Assembly: GCF_043876815.1 (NCBI RefSeq)
Contig: NZ_JBAWKA010000001.1
Location: 310,001-374,000, forward strand
DNA from: Gaetbulibacter_A sp043876815
GTDB taxonomy: Bacteria > Bacteroidota > Bacteroidia > Flavobacteriales > Flavobacteriaceae
Length of the DNA: 64,000 bases
Direction: 5' to 3'
Below, in pieces: positions 25,858-34,273 of the stretch. Every line of letters starts with the position of its first letter. Positions within the stretch are counted from its first letter, which is position 1. A program made the position numbers and the translations under genes. Below the pieces are notes generated by a model. It saw nothing but the letters and a program-made list of their open reading frames with translations. It was not told the origin of the DNA and searched no databases.

Positions 25858-26187
25858 ATGGCTTTATCAGGTAAACATACATTTGGAAGTATAGGAGAAA
25901 CAAGAGTTACTTTTGTTGAAAAGGGGGTTGATGAAAACCGACGAAATTTTCTCAAAGAATTATTAGAACATAATGGTTTTGAGGTTATCACTGAAGAAGA
26001 AACCAGAAAGTCTAACGAAGATCCACAATTATATTCAGTGGGGGTTACTGATATGGTTTTTAACCCCACTATTTGGGTTTTTGAACGCAAACTCAAAACA
26101 TTGGATGGCCATAAGGTTACCCAAGATTATTGGAATCAAAAAACACAAAGTACCAATCCGCATTATTGGAACAATGGAGAAAAATAA
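25858..26187 (+). CDS. Unrecognised 109-residue protein at the end of the nuo operon
   Basis: I do not recognise this protein. It is soluble in character, with no signal peptide, membrane helix or cysteine. The N-terminal half contains HTFGSIGETRVTFVEKG and NRRNFLKELLEHNGFEVITEEE, which looks like an alpha/beta pattern, followed by VGVTDMVFNPTIWVFERKL and a polar C-terminus rich in asparagine and tryptophan (DYWNQ, HYWNNGEK). It begins six bases after nuoN and ends the operon, so it is almost certainly co-transcribed with the eleven complex I genes. It could be an accessory subunit or assembly factor, possibly one that replaces part of the missing NADH module. This is inference from position alone. 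Confidence 0.6.
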   Translation: MALSGKHTFGSIGETRVTFVEKGVDENRRNFLKELLEHNGFEVITEEETRKSNEDPQLYSVGVTDMVFNPTIWVFERKLKTLDGHKVTQDYWNQKTQSTNPHYWNNGEK

Positions 26188-26318
26188 TCAATTCAATCTA
26201 CTAATATTTAATATCTAAAACACGGATTATTAATGATTTTGAATTAAATTATTTCATAACCCTATTAATCCTATTAAAATTATAGGATATTAAAATATGC
26301 CATTCTAAAATTTAATTA

Positions 26319-26326
26319 TATTTTTG
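26319..26326 (+). promoter_or_regulatory. Candidate -7 element of the [2Fe-2S] ferredoxin gene
   Basis: TATTTTTG followed by CAC is a perfect TAnnTTTG element with a typical start region, 47 bases upstream of the ferredoxin start codon. A -33 TTG is not visible. A 7-bp AT-rich stem (ATCCTAT/ATAGGAT, 26269-26289) lies just upstream. Confidence 0.55.
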
Positions 26327-26373
26327 CACTTATTTTTTAAGGATAAAAAAGCATTAAATAATTAGTATTAGTA

Positions 26374-26703
26374 ATGGTTGATATTAAAATAAAGATAACC
26401 GATAGAGAAGGTACAACGCATGAGGTTGTAGCACCAACTGATATGGCCATGAACCTTATGGAAGTCGTTCGTTCGTATGAACTTGCTCCTGAGGGTACCA
26501 TTGGTGTTTGTGGCGGAATGGCCATGTGTGCATCTTGCCAATGCTATGTTCTAAGCGATACCGAACTTCCTGAGATGAGTGATGATGAAGAAGCTATGTT
26601 ATCTGAGGCTTTCGATGTGAAAGATAACAGCCGCTTAGGGTGTCAGATCCCTATGACGCCAGAAATGGAAGGTCTTGAAGTTGAATTGGCTCCTGAAAGT
26701 TAA
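26374..26703 (+). CDS. Adrenodoxin-type [2Fe-2S] ferredoxin
   Basis: The 109-residue protein has the cysteine pattern of the adrenodoxin/ISC ferredoxin family: C46, C52 and C55 in CGGMAMCASCQC, and the fourth ligand C90 in SRLGCQIPM, 34 residues later. The acidic helix with LPEMSDDEEAMLSEAFDV matches the partner-recognition region. Such ferredoxins serve Fe-S cluster assembly or donate electrons to oxygenases. It has its own promoter rather than belonging to the nuo operon. Its stop codon abuts the stop of the convergent DUF1853 gene with no base between them. A Rieske oxygenase is encoded 4 kb away, but a link is speculative. Confidence 0.92.
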   Translation: MVDIKIKITDREGTTHEVVAPTDMAMNLMEVVRSYELAPEGTIGVCGGMAMCASCQCYVLSDTELPEMSDDEEAMLSEAFDVKDNSRLGCQIPMTPEMEGLEVELAPES

Positions 26704-27507
26704 TCACCACCAAACCACAAAACATTTTTGTAATTCGCCGTTTTTTGATTTTATCCAAACCATAGGTGAAAATCGATCATTTATATCCGACTCAGCTTCT
26801 TTTTTAAAGACCTCAAAAGACATCCAATTTACATTTGGATGTGGTGATACCAACCAATCTTTCTTATTTGGAATATAAAATTTACAAGTATCGAATTGAT
26901 TAATCTTATTCCAAGGAATATAAAACCCATATACACACTCTGGGTTTATTTTATTTAAGGTAATATTTTGCTGTTCAAGGGGTAAGAACAACTGTGCTTT
27001 AAAGTAAACCTTTTGAGTCAGATCTTCTGACTTCAACCGTAAGGATTTTAAATAGGTTTGGCAGGCCTTTGAATGCAGTAAAGGCAGTTGTTTGTTCTTT
27101 AATTTTGAAAGCTTTTCAACCAAAGTATCCTTGCGATTCGGTCCAATAAAATGGTCAATTTCTGATTCACCTACCGAGCCGTCGTACAAATAGAACTTAT
27201 ACACAATTTCTAAATGGATAATTTGCTGGTCTTTTTTAAAGAGGCAATCCAATTCCCCTAATGTGGTTTTTCCATCATGAATTTGAATATTCTCAGCTAA
27301 AATGGTGATATTTTTATGTGACCTTAGTTCGAAGAAAGCAAAACGTTCGACGTAATTCCCAAGCCTCAAACGGTTGTCAATCGCGATATCAAAATGAGTC
27401 GGTTTTGAGATTATTTCAAAAGGACTGAGATCAAACAAGCTTTTGCCTAGCCATAATACAGGCGTATTCAAAAAACCTTCATAACGGTTTTGAACTGAGT
27501 TGCTCAA
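26704..27507 (-). CDS. DUF1853-family protein
   Basis: The 267-residue cytoplasmic protein resembles the DUF1853 family: an N-terminal TPVLWLGKSLFDLSPFE motif, then a core with ITILAENIQIHDGKTTLGELDCLFK and the acidic HLEIVYKFYLYDG segment. The DCLFK and HLEIVYKFYL strands have the look of a restriction-endonuclease-like fold (GELD...EVKFY type), but I cannot confirm this. Translation appears to begin at a TTG (27507), one base after the stop of the upstream SGNH gene, and no ATG is available near the conserved N-terminus. It is likely co-transcribed with the SGNH gene. Function is unknown. Confidence 0.7.
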   Translation of the reverse strand: MSNSVQNRYEGFLNTPVLWLGKSLFDLSPFEIISKPTHFDIAIDNRLRLGNYVERFAFFELRSHKNITILAENIQIHDGKTTLGELDCLFKKDQQIIHLEIVYKFYLYDGSVGESEIDHFIGPNRKDTLVEKLSKLKNKQLPLLHSKACQTYLKSLRLKSEDLTQKVYFKAQLFLPLEQQNITLNKINPECVYGFYIPWNKINQFDTCKFYIPNKKDWLVSPHPNVNWMSFEVFKKEAESDINDRFSPMVWIKSKNGELQKCFVVWW

Positions 27508-27508
27508 G

Positions 27509-28246
27509 TTAATCTTCTAATTTTTGAATGGCTAATGGTAGAATTCTTTCCACAAACTTGCTGTATGCCAACGCTGATGGATGAAGGCCGTCTGAGGCTA
27601 CCAATTCGGGCTTATCTAAACCTTCACGCGTAATATCTGTGATGTTTACAAAAGTGATTTCTTTTAAATTACAGTAATCTTGAGCAAAACTGTTGTACTT
27701 GTCGATTTCTTCAGAAATACTGGTACTTCCTCTACCAAAAGGTGTAAACGCATAGTCAGGTATAGATACAACAACAACATTATTTTTATCATTTCCAGCT
27801 TTTTCAATAGCTGTATTCAAAAGCTGAGGAAATTCGTCTTCATAAATAGAAAACGACTTTCCCTGATATTGATTATTGACGCCAATTAAAAGGGTTACCA
27901 GATCATAATTGGAAGGTGGGTTTTCAGAATTAATACTGTTTATTAGGTTGGTTGTTGTCCATCCGGTTCTGGCGATAATATCGAGTTCCACAGGATCGCT
28001 CGAACTTAAATTCTTGATCAAACTATCTTTTAATTGCTCAGGAAACCTGCAAGTTTCACAGACACTTTCACCAATGGTATAACTATCCCCCAGAGCTAAT
28101 AACCTGGTAATATTATCGTCGAGAGAAGGCGTTTCAGCTTCCGAAGCCGTATTTAAAGGATTTTCAGGATCCGAAGGCAGTTCGCCGTTACTACAGCCAA
28201 TAAAGAGTACAATGGTACTCAGAATCATATACAGTTTCTGTCTCAT
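27509..28246 (-). CDS. SGNH/GDSL-hydrolase lipoprotein
   Basis: The 245-residue protein is a lipoprotein with a lipobox ending in IGC (C18). The mature part is an SGNH-type esterase: block I ALGDSYTIGES with nucleophile S55, the block III segment VTLLIGVNNQYQGKS, and block V DGLHPS carrying D219 and H222. Such enzymes are deacetylases or lipases of carbohydrates and lipids at the cell envelope. Unusually for block I, a CETCRFPEQL segment follows, with two cysteines that could form a disulfide. The gene precedes the DUF1853 gene with a one-base gap. Confidence 0.88.
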   Translation of the reverse strand: MRQKLYMILSTIVLFIGCSNGELPSDPENPLNTASEAETPSLDDNITRLLALGDSYTIGESVCETCRFPEQLKDSLIKNLSSSDPVELDIIARTGWTTTNLINSINSENPPSNYDLVTLLIGVNNQYQGKSFSIYEDEFPQLLNTAIEKAGNDKNNVVVVSIPDYAFTPFGRGSTSISEEIDKYNSFAQDYCNLKEITFVNITDITREGLDKPELVASDGLHPSALAYSKFVERILPLAIQKLED

Positions 28247-28296
28247 AGAACATTTTTAGTAAAGATAATGAATTATTTTAACGACACTGTTTCACT

Positions 28297-29085
28297 TTAG
28301 TACTGCGCTACGGGCTGTCTTTCTTCTATGAGGTATTCAATGCAGTCCCATAACGCAATACGTTTTTCAAGAGCACGTTTAGCAATCTCCTCAACAGCTT
28401 GCCATTTATTTTGGTCATCACCACATAATTCAGAAATCATTGTCATTGCCATAGGGCCATGCTCATCACCGTCCAATTCGATGTGGCGCTCAAAATAGTA
28501 AATGAGTTTAGATAGATCAATTTCGTTGAGGTTACTTTGAAATTTCTTCAAAATCTCGGTAAACATTTCCGGTATGAGATCTTCCCGTCCGAATGTGAAT
28601 GCCGAAGCAATCTCATGTGGCTGACCCTGTTCAATAAGTTCAAAGGTGAAATTTAAAAAGTCTTTTACAGCTTCGGGTAACGGACTATTTTTAATGGAAA
28701 CGAAAATGTTTTTGGTTTCCTGAATGTGGTCTAAAAAATCCGTTACTAATTCGGTATTCGCTTGGGCATCGCGCATCGCATCTATGTAAAGTTCGTAATG
28801 ACTTTTGCGATGTCCAAACTGGTCAATATCGGTTTCTTCGGCTAAAACAATTTCATTAATTAAATAGCGGGTTTCAGGATTCCCAAGCGGCATCCACGGC
28901 GTGGTTGTACAGGTTAATTTATTTTGAAGGGCTTTCAATAAAGACATAAAATCCCAAACCGCAAAAACATGATGCTGCAAAAACAGTTGTAAGTCATTAA
29001 CCGTTTTAATTTTATTGTACAGGGAATGGTTCAGTAAGTTCTTCTGATAAGGCTTAATAGCCTTGTGAATATAATCTATGGTCAT
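28297..29085 (-). CDS. DUF3050-family protein (heme-oxygenase-like helical fold)
   Basis: The 262-residue all-helical protein matches the DUF3050 family. It begins with DYIHKAIKPYQKNLLNHSLY and has conserved histidines and acidic residues suited to a metal site: FLQHHVFAVWDFMSLLKAL, NEIVLAEETDID and the C-terminal FERHIELDGDEHGPMA. This family is placed by structure with heme-oxygenase-like di-iron and TenA-type proteins. There is no signal peptide. It is on the minus strand with the dehydrogenase upstream but has its own 77-base gap. Its reaction is unknown; a di-iron oxygenase or oxidase is plausible. Confidence 0.75.
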   Translation of the reverse strand: MTIDYIHKAIKPYQKNLLNHSLYNKIKTVNDLQLFLQHHVFAVWDFMSLLKALQNKLTCTTTPWMPLGNPETRYLINEIVLAEETDIDQFGHRKSHYELYIDAMRDAQANTELVTDFLDHIQETKNIFVSIKNSPLPEAVKDFLNFTFELIEQGQPHEIASAFTFGREDLIPEMFTEILKKFQSNLNEIDLSKLIYYFERHIELDGDEHGPMAMTMISELCGDDQNKWQAVEEIAKRALEKRIALWDCIEYLIEERQPVAQY

Positions 29086-29162
29086 GGCGCAATTTTTTAC
29101 AAAAATAACATTTCAATGACCTTTTTGAAACCAGAATTTTATAAAGTTTTGTTATGGTTTTA

Positions 29163-30341
29163 TTACTTAAAGGCATTCAAACCGGTGACGTCCAAACCGG
29201 TAATAAGTAAATGAATATCATGGGTCCCTTCATAGGTTATTACACTTTCCAAATTCATCATATGGCGCATGATGCTATATTCGCCTGTAATCCCCATGCC
29301 GCCTAAAATTTGACGGGCTTCCCGGGCAATATGTATCGCCATATCTACATTGTTGCGTTTCGCCATCGATATCTGGGCCGTGGTGGCGGTACCGTTCTCT
29401 TTCATAACTCCTAATCGCCAGGCTAAAAGTTGTGCTTTTGTAATTTCTGTGATCATTTCAGCCAACTTCTTTTGTTGCAATTGAAACTGGCCAATAGGTT
29501 TGCCAAATTGTGTACGCTCTTTACTGTAACGCAAGGCCGTGTCATAGCAATCCATAGCAGCACCAATAGCTCCCCAGGCTATACCATATCGAGCAGAATC
29601 TAAACAACCAAGTGGAGCGCCTAATCCAGATTTATTAGGTAATAAATTTTCTTTAGGAACTTTCACATTATCAAAAATTAGTTCGCCTGTCGCTGAAGCT
29701 CTTAACGACCATTTATTATGTGTTTCCGGGGTAGAAAAACCTGCCATCCCGCGTTCAACAATTAAGCCATGGATACGACCTTCTTCATTTTTAGCCCAAA
29801 CTACAGCTACATCTGCAAAAGGAGCATTACTGATCCACATCTTGGCACCATTCAATAGATAATGATCACCCTTATCTTTAAAATTGGTTACCATGCCACC
29901 GGGATTACTCCCGTGATCGGGTTCGGTAAGTCCGAAACACCCCATCCATTCACCACTCGCTAATTTCGGTAGGTATTTTTGTCGTTGCTCTTCGTTACCA
30001 TATTTCCAAATTGGGTACATGACCAATGACGATTGAACTGAAGCTGTACTTCGGACACCGGAATCACCACGCTCTATTTCCTGCATGATAAGTCCATAAG
30101 AAATTTGATCTAATCCGGCGCCGCCATATTCCAAGGGAATGTAGGGCCCAAAAGCACCAATTTCGGACAGACCTTTAATGATCTGTTTTGGAAATTCAGC
30201 TTTTTGAGCATAGTCTTCAATAATAGGTGATACGTCGCGTTTTACCCAGTCTCGGGCAGCCTGACGTACTAGTTTATGTTCGTCGGTTAACAGCTCGTCT
30301 ATATTGTAATAATCCGGTGCTTCAAATAAATCTGGTTTCAT
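29163..30341 (-). CDS. Acyl-CoA dehydrogenase, glutaryl-CoA dehydrogenase type
   Basis: The 392-residue flavoprotein is an acyl-CoA dehydrogenase closest to glutaryl-CoA dehydrogenase, which converts glutaryl-CoA to crotonyl-CoA with CO2 release in lysine and tryptophan breakdown. Supporting features are the segment GDSGVRSTASVQSSLVMYPI, the FAD-binding region CFGLTEPDHGSNPGGM, the arginine-rich ERTQFGKPIGQFQLQQ, and the catalytic base E371 in TYEGTHDIHLLITG. Length is normal for the enzyme without mitochondrial peptide. No other genes of glutarate metabolism lie next to it. Electrons should go to an electron-transfer flavoprotein encoded elsewhere. Confidence 0.9.
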   Translation of the reverse strand: MKPDLFEAPDYYNIDELLTDEHKLVRQAARDWVKRDVSPIIEDYAQKAEFPKQIIKGLSEIGAFGPYIPLEYGGAGLDQISYGLIMQEIERGDSGVRSTASVQSSLVMYPIWKYGNEEQRQKYLPKLASGEWMGCFGLTEPDHGSNPGGMVTNFKDKGDHYLLNGAKMWISNAPFADVAVVWAKNEEGRIHGLIVERGMAGFSTPETHNKWSLRASATGELIFDNVKVPKENLLPNKSGLGAPLGCLDSARYGIAWGAIGAAMDCYDTALRYSKERTQFGKPIGQFQLQQKKLAEMITEITKAQLLAWRLGVMKENGTATTAQISMAKRNNVDMAIHIAREARQILGGMGITGEYSIMRHMMNLESVITYEGTHDIHLLITGLDVTGLNAFK

Positions 30342-30472
30342 GCTTTTTTATACGGTGTTGAATGCAATATTCGTAAATTATACAATCCTTTTTTATTAAA
30401 AATTGAATAGATGTCAAATTTAACCAAAGTAAATGATTTTTAACGCCCAAAATAAGGAAATAATTTGCTGAA

Positions 30473-31561
30473 TTATTGATTAATGAATGAAGCTAACAGG
30501 CGATGAAAATGATGTACGCCTTGCTCTCGTGTAGGCGAGAATCTACCGGCCTTGTAAAATGAAGAGCGCACGCCTTTTTGAACATTCTCCACCACGTCCT
30601 CATCTTCCTTCTCAACCTTATCAAGATTGCTTCCTGCACCCTTTTCTAAATTCGACCGATCATAAACGTAACTTAAAAAAGACACTTTTGTTCTATTAAT
30701 GCTTAATGGTTTTACCAGGTTGACAGACAAACCCCAAGGGTAAAAATTGAACATCATATTGGGAAATACCCAAAAGTAATAGGCTGCAACATGTTTACCG
30801 TAATCAATATGGCCTTTAGGAAGATCGAAGGTATTCTCATCACTGTTGGTGTAGCCAATCTGGACATTGCAATGTTTGTAGATTTCAGTTTTATAACTGC
30901 CATAGTCCAAAACGGCATTCAGATCGTTATGTACAAACGGAACGTGAAACCCTTCCAGATAATTATCACAGTACAACGCCCAATGGGCGTTTACCATAAA
31001 ATCTTTGTGCAGGCTTTTATCTTCTTTAAACTCATCTAAAGGTAAGAACCCAATACGCTCATTCATAACATCCAAAACTTCCTGAAAATCAAAATCAGAG
31101 TTTAATCCGGCAAACAAAAAGGGCCCCCATTGTTTCAATGCAAAGCGGTGCAAACTATCGCAAGGCCTCGGGAAATCTTTGGTCTGTTCAAACTCAGGCA
31201 TTTGTTCAAAATCCCCCTTTAAATTAAAACTCCGACCATGATAGCGGCATACAAGTTTTCTTGAAACTCCCGGTTCTATAGCTACCAGATTTCCACGATG
31301 GGTACACACATTAGTTAAACAAGATAGGGTATCATCGTTGTCTCTGGTAAGCAGCATGGGTTCGGTGAGATATCCATCGAGAAGCACAAACGGATGCACC
31401 GACTGTTTTTTGGCGACCAATGCCTTATCGCCAATCCATTGCCAGGACTTTAAAAATACCTTTTCTTTCAGGTCTTCAAACAACCGAGTATCCTTATAAA
31501 AAGATGCGGGTAAGGTTTCTGCTTTTCTAATATCAGGGTCGATATAAAAACTGTAGGCCAT
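30473..31561 (-). CDS. Rieske [2Fe-2S] ring-hydroxylating oxygenase-type alpha subunit
   Basis: The 362-residue protein has an N-terminal Rieske domain with ligands C86 and H88 in CTHRG and C105 and H108 in CRYHGR, and a C-terminal catalytic domain with the mononuclear iron motif CDNYLEGFHVPFVH (N200, H206, H211). This architecture belongs to aromatic-ring, choline and carnitine oxygenases. No beta subunit or reductase gene adjoins it, so it probably works as a homo-oligomer with a shared reductase. The substrate cannot be predicted; quaternary amine or betaine demethylation is as possible as aromatic hydroxylation. Confidence 0.85.
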   Translation of the reverse strand: MAYSFYIDPDIRKAETLPASFYKDTRLFEDLKEKVFLKSWQWIGDKALVAKKQSVHPFVLLDGYLTEPMLLTRDNDDTLSCLTNVCTHRGNLVAIEPGVSRKLVCRYHGRSFNLKGDFEQMPEFEQTKDFPRPCDSLHRFALKQWGPFLFAGLNSDFDFQEVLDVMNERIGFLPLDEFKEDKSLHKDFMVNAHWALYCDNYLEGFHVPFVHNDLNAVLDYGSYKTEIYKHCNVQIGYTNSDENTFDLPKGHIDYGKHVAAYYFWVFPNMMFNFYPWGLSVNLVKPLSINRTKVSFLSYVYDRSNLEKGAGSNLDKVEKEDEDVVENVQKGVRSSFYKAGRFSPTREQGVHHFHRLLASFINQ

Positions 31562-31634
31562 ATCCTATTTAATTGTATATTTAGTCGCCTGTAATGTACA
31601 TAATTAAACCATACCTACCTTTAAAGTACTTTAA

Positions 31635-32945
31635 ATGACTTCAAAAAAACCTCAAAAAATTGGTTTAATTACAACCACCTCTTTAGTTATTGGAAATATG
31701 ATTGGTGTTGGAATTTTTGTTTTACCTACCACATTAGCAGAATTTGGAAGTATTAGTTTGCTAGGCTGGGTGTTTACCGCGGCCGGAGCTATCATTTTAG
31801 CTAAAATTTTCAGTAATTTAAGTAAAATTATTGTTAACAAAAGTGGTGGTCCTTATGTGTTTTCAAGAGAAGGTTTTGGTGATTTTATTGGCTTTCTTGT
31901 AGCTTGGGGTTATTGGATCTGTGTGTGGTTGGGGAATGGTGCCATAGTAATTGGCGTTGTAGGCGCTTTGAGTTTCTTTTTCCCGGTTCTAAAAACAGAC
32001 CCCTTAATGGCATTAGGTGTAAGTTTGGCTCTTATTTGGCTTTTTACCTGGGTCAATTCAAGGGGAATTAAAGAGTCTGGAAAATTTCAAGTCGTTACAA
32101 CTGTCCTTAAGGTAGTGCCTTTATTATTTATTATAATTTTTGGTGTATTCTTTTTTAAAATTGAAAATTTCCCCGCTTTCAATCTAACTTCAGAGAGTAA
32201 TTTTTTAACACTACCTGCCGTATCCGTGTATACACTTTTCGCTTTTTTAGGTCTTGAGTCTGCCTCAATTCCAGCAGGGAACGTTAAAGATCCTGATATT
32301 ACAGTGCCAAAAGCAACCATGATTGGTACAATTTTCACCGCCATTATATATATTTTGGCTACTATTGTTTTATTTGGTATTCTCCCTAATAGCGTATTAC
32401 GGGATAATCCAAAACCTTTTGCAGATGCAGCTCAACTCATAGCAGGAGATTTTGGAGGGTATTTTATAGCTGTAGGCGTCGTTATTTCAGGAATTGGTGT
32501 TTTAAATGGATGGATACTTATATCTGCACAAGTTCCCATGGCAACGGCTAGAGACGAATTATTTCCTAAAATTTTTAAGAAAGAAAACAAAAATGGCGCC
32601 CCTGTATATGGACTGGTAATAGGAAGTACATTAACCAGTATTGGCATGATTGCGAGTTATGGAGGTGGATTGGCTGAACAATTTAAAATGATAGCTGATG
32701 TTTCAGTTTTTGCGGTTTTAGTGCCGTATTTGCTTACTTCAGCGGCATATATTTTAATTGTAATTGAAAGGAAATTACACCTCAATAGTGTTATAAAAAC
32801 CTTTGTTTTGGGTGGACTGGGATTTACCTTTTCTCTTTGGGCTATTTTTGGTTCAGGTGCCGATACCGTTTTTTACGGATTTATCTTATTGCTTTTAGGA
32901 ATACCCTTTTATCTCATTATGCGCTACAACAAACGAGTGAAATAA
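31635..32945 (+). CDS. APC-superfamily amino acid permease
   Basis: The 436-residue inner-membrane protein has about twelve helices and belongs to the amino acid-polyamine-organocation superfamily, near the AdiC/YjeH type. The unwound helix-1 substrate motif GNMIGVGIFVLP lies close to the N-terminus, and the helix-6 region SVYTLFAFLGLESASIPAGNVKDP is also typical. It is encoded divergently from the Rieske gene across a 73-base gap, and convergently with the trmN6-like gene, whose stop codon directly abuts its own. The transported amino acid or amine is unknown. Confidence 0.88.
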   Translation: MTSKKPQKIGLITTTSLVIGNMIGVGIFVLPTTLAEFGSISLLGWVFTAAGAIILAKIFSNLSKIIVNKSGGPYVFSREGFGDFIGFLVAWGYWICVWLGNGAIVIGVVGALSFFFPVLKTDPLMALGVSLALIWLFTWVNSRGIKESGKFQVVTTVLKVVPLLFIIIFGVFFFKIENFPAFNLTSESNFLTLPAVSVYTLFAFLGLESASIPAGNVKDPDITVPKATMIGTIFTAIIYILATIVLFGILPNSVLRDNPKPFADAAQLIAGDFGGYFIAVGVVISGIGVLNGWILISAQVPMATARDELFPKIFKKENKNGAPVYGLVIGSTLTSIGMIASYGGGLAEQFKMIADVSVFAVLVPYLLTSAAYILIVIERKLHLNSVIKTFVLGGLGFTFSLWAIFGSGADTVFYGFILLLLGIPFYLIMRYNKRVK

Positions 32946-33659
32946 TTACATCTTTAAATAGAAATCTTTGGTCAAGGCAATGTAATCTTCGGTGTAATCG
33001 TGTCGAGAGATTTCTATAATAAGTTCTTCTTTTTTTAGGTCGCTTTCGCGGAAGGAAAACGCGATAAGACTACGTTTTGTAATTGAATTTGGTTGGCCTT
33101 TTACATGAAGTATTCGGTGTGGAAACAAACCGTAATTTTTGGCTAAAGTCAGAAATTTTTCTTCTTCTTTAAATGGAATAATCACTGAAAAAACACCAGA
33201 TTCAGACAATAGTTTTGAAGCACTTTTGATTAAATGATTGAAGGGTAAAGCATCAACAAATCGCGCCATATCCCTCTGATTATTATCAGTTTTATAATCT
33301 TCAGAATAAAACGGCGGATTTGAAACAATCAGGTCGTATTTGTCCTCTATTTCATTCACAAATTCTTCAAGTGAGGCATGATAACAGAACAAGCGATCGT
33401 TCCATGGCGCCGCTTCAAAATTCTCTACACATTGTTCATATGCGTTATCGTCAATTTCAATGGCATCAATAATTTCAGCGGTGCTCCGTTGTGCAAGTAT
33501 CAGCGCAATAACGCCGGTACCAGCGCCAATATCTAAAATAGAATAAGGTTTGTTCTCAAGCGGTGTCCAAGCTCCAAGCAGCACGCCGTCCGTCCCGATT
33601 TTCATGGCACAGCGATCCTGATGAATCGTAAATTGTTTGAATTTAAAAGGCTTACTCAT
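32946..33659 (-). CDS. tRNA1(Val) (adenine-N6)-methyltransferase-like
   Basis: The 237-residue SAM-dependent methyltransferase resembles TrmN6 (YfiC), which methylates A37 of tRNA-Val. It opens with FKFKQFTIHQDRCAMKIGTDGVLLGAW, characteristic of the family, followed by the SAM motif ILDIGAGTGVIALILAQR and the amino-methylase catalytic motif SNPPFY. Length is appropriate. It lies just downstream of rimM (21 bases) and may be transcribed with it, forming a small translation-related operon. Its stop abuts that of the permease gene. Confidence 0.88.
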   Translation of the reverse strand: MSKPFKFKQFTIHQDRCAMKIGTDGVLLGAWTPLENKPYSILDIGAGTGVIALILAQRSTAEIIDAIEIDDNAYEQCVENFEAAPWNDRLFCYHASLEEFVNEIEDKYDLIVSNPPFYSEDYKTDNNQRDMARFVDALPFNHLIKSASKLLSESGVFSVIIPFKEEEKFLTLAKNYGLFPHRILHVKGQPNSITKRSLIAFSFRESDLKKEELIIEISRHDYTEDYIALTKDFYLKM

Positions 33660-33680
33660 AGCACCCGGATTTCGATCGTG

Positions 33681-34211
33681 TTAGTCTTCCAAATAGAGAT
33701 CAATCAGACCTTCGGGCGCAGCTACTAAAATCGTTTTATTTTTTCGATTTACTTCTTTAATGAAGTCATCATTCATAGGAATTAAGATCTCCGTGCCCTC
33801 GTGATCGATCACAAAAAGGGATTGTGCTGTAGAATCGTTTATAGCTTTCAAGATTCCCACGTCTCCAAAGTTCTTATCGATGACCTTAAAACCCAAAACT
33901 TCATGAAAATAGAATTTATTACCCTCTAATTTTGGCAGTAGGTCAAGGGGTAAATAAAGGCCGCTTTTTAAAAGGCTGTCGGCATCCGCCTCAGTATCGA
34001 CATCTTCGAATTTTATTCGCAGTAACTCCGATTTATGTAGTTGCAACTCCTCGATAAAAAAGGGAACCAAGCTTCCACGAAGCTCCAAAAAAATGGCATC
34101 TAAATTTTCGTATAATTCCGGTTGGTCGGTATCTAATTTAGCCAATAATTCGCCTTTGAAACTGTATTTTTTTACAATCTTTCCTAAATAAAAGCAGTCT
34201 TCTTTTTGCAT
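33681..34211 (-). CDS. rimM: Ribosome maturation factor RimM
   Basis: The 176-residue protein binds S19 and helps assemble the 30S head. Its N-terminal RimM domain begins FYLGKIVKKYSFKGELLAKL, and the C-terminal PRC-barrel domain includes KFYFHEVLGFKVIDKNFGDVG and ends with VAAPEGLIDLYLED. It is encoded downstream of rpsP in the usual order, but with a terminator-like hairpin ending 14 bases before its start codon. Confidence 0.93.
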   Translation of the reverse strand: MQKEDCFYLGKIVKKYSFKGELLAKLDTDQPELYENLDAIFLELRGSLVPFFIEELQLHKSELLRIKFEDVDTEADADSLLKSGLYLPLDLLPKLEGNKFYFHEVLGFKVIDKNFGDVGILKAINDSTAQSLFVIDHEGTEILIPMNDDFIKEVNRKNKTILVAAPEGLIDLYLED

Positions 34212-34216
34212 GGTAT

Positions 34217-34252
34217 AAAAATAAAAAACTCCGATAGTAGCTATCGGAGTTT
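34217..34252 (-). terminator. Terminator-like hairpin between rpsP and rimM
   Basis: A perfect 12-bp stem (34226-34237 with 34241-34252, core ACTCCGATAG) with a 3-base loop is followed on the minus strand by TTTATTTTT. It lies 14 bases before the rimM start codon, so it may act as a partial terminator that lowers rimM expression relative to rpsP, or it may affect rimM translation. Confidence 0.7.
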
Positions 34253-34273
34253 AAAAGTATAAAAAATAAATTT

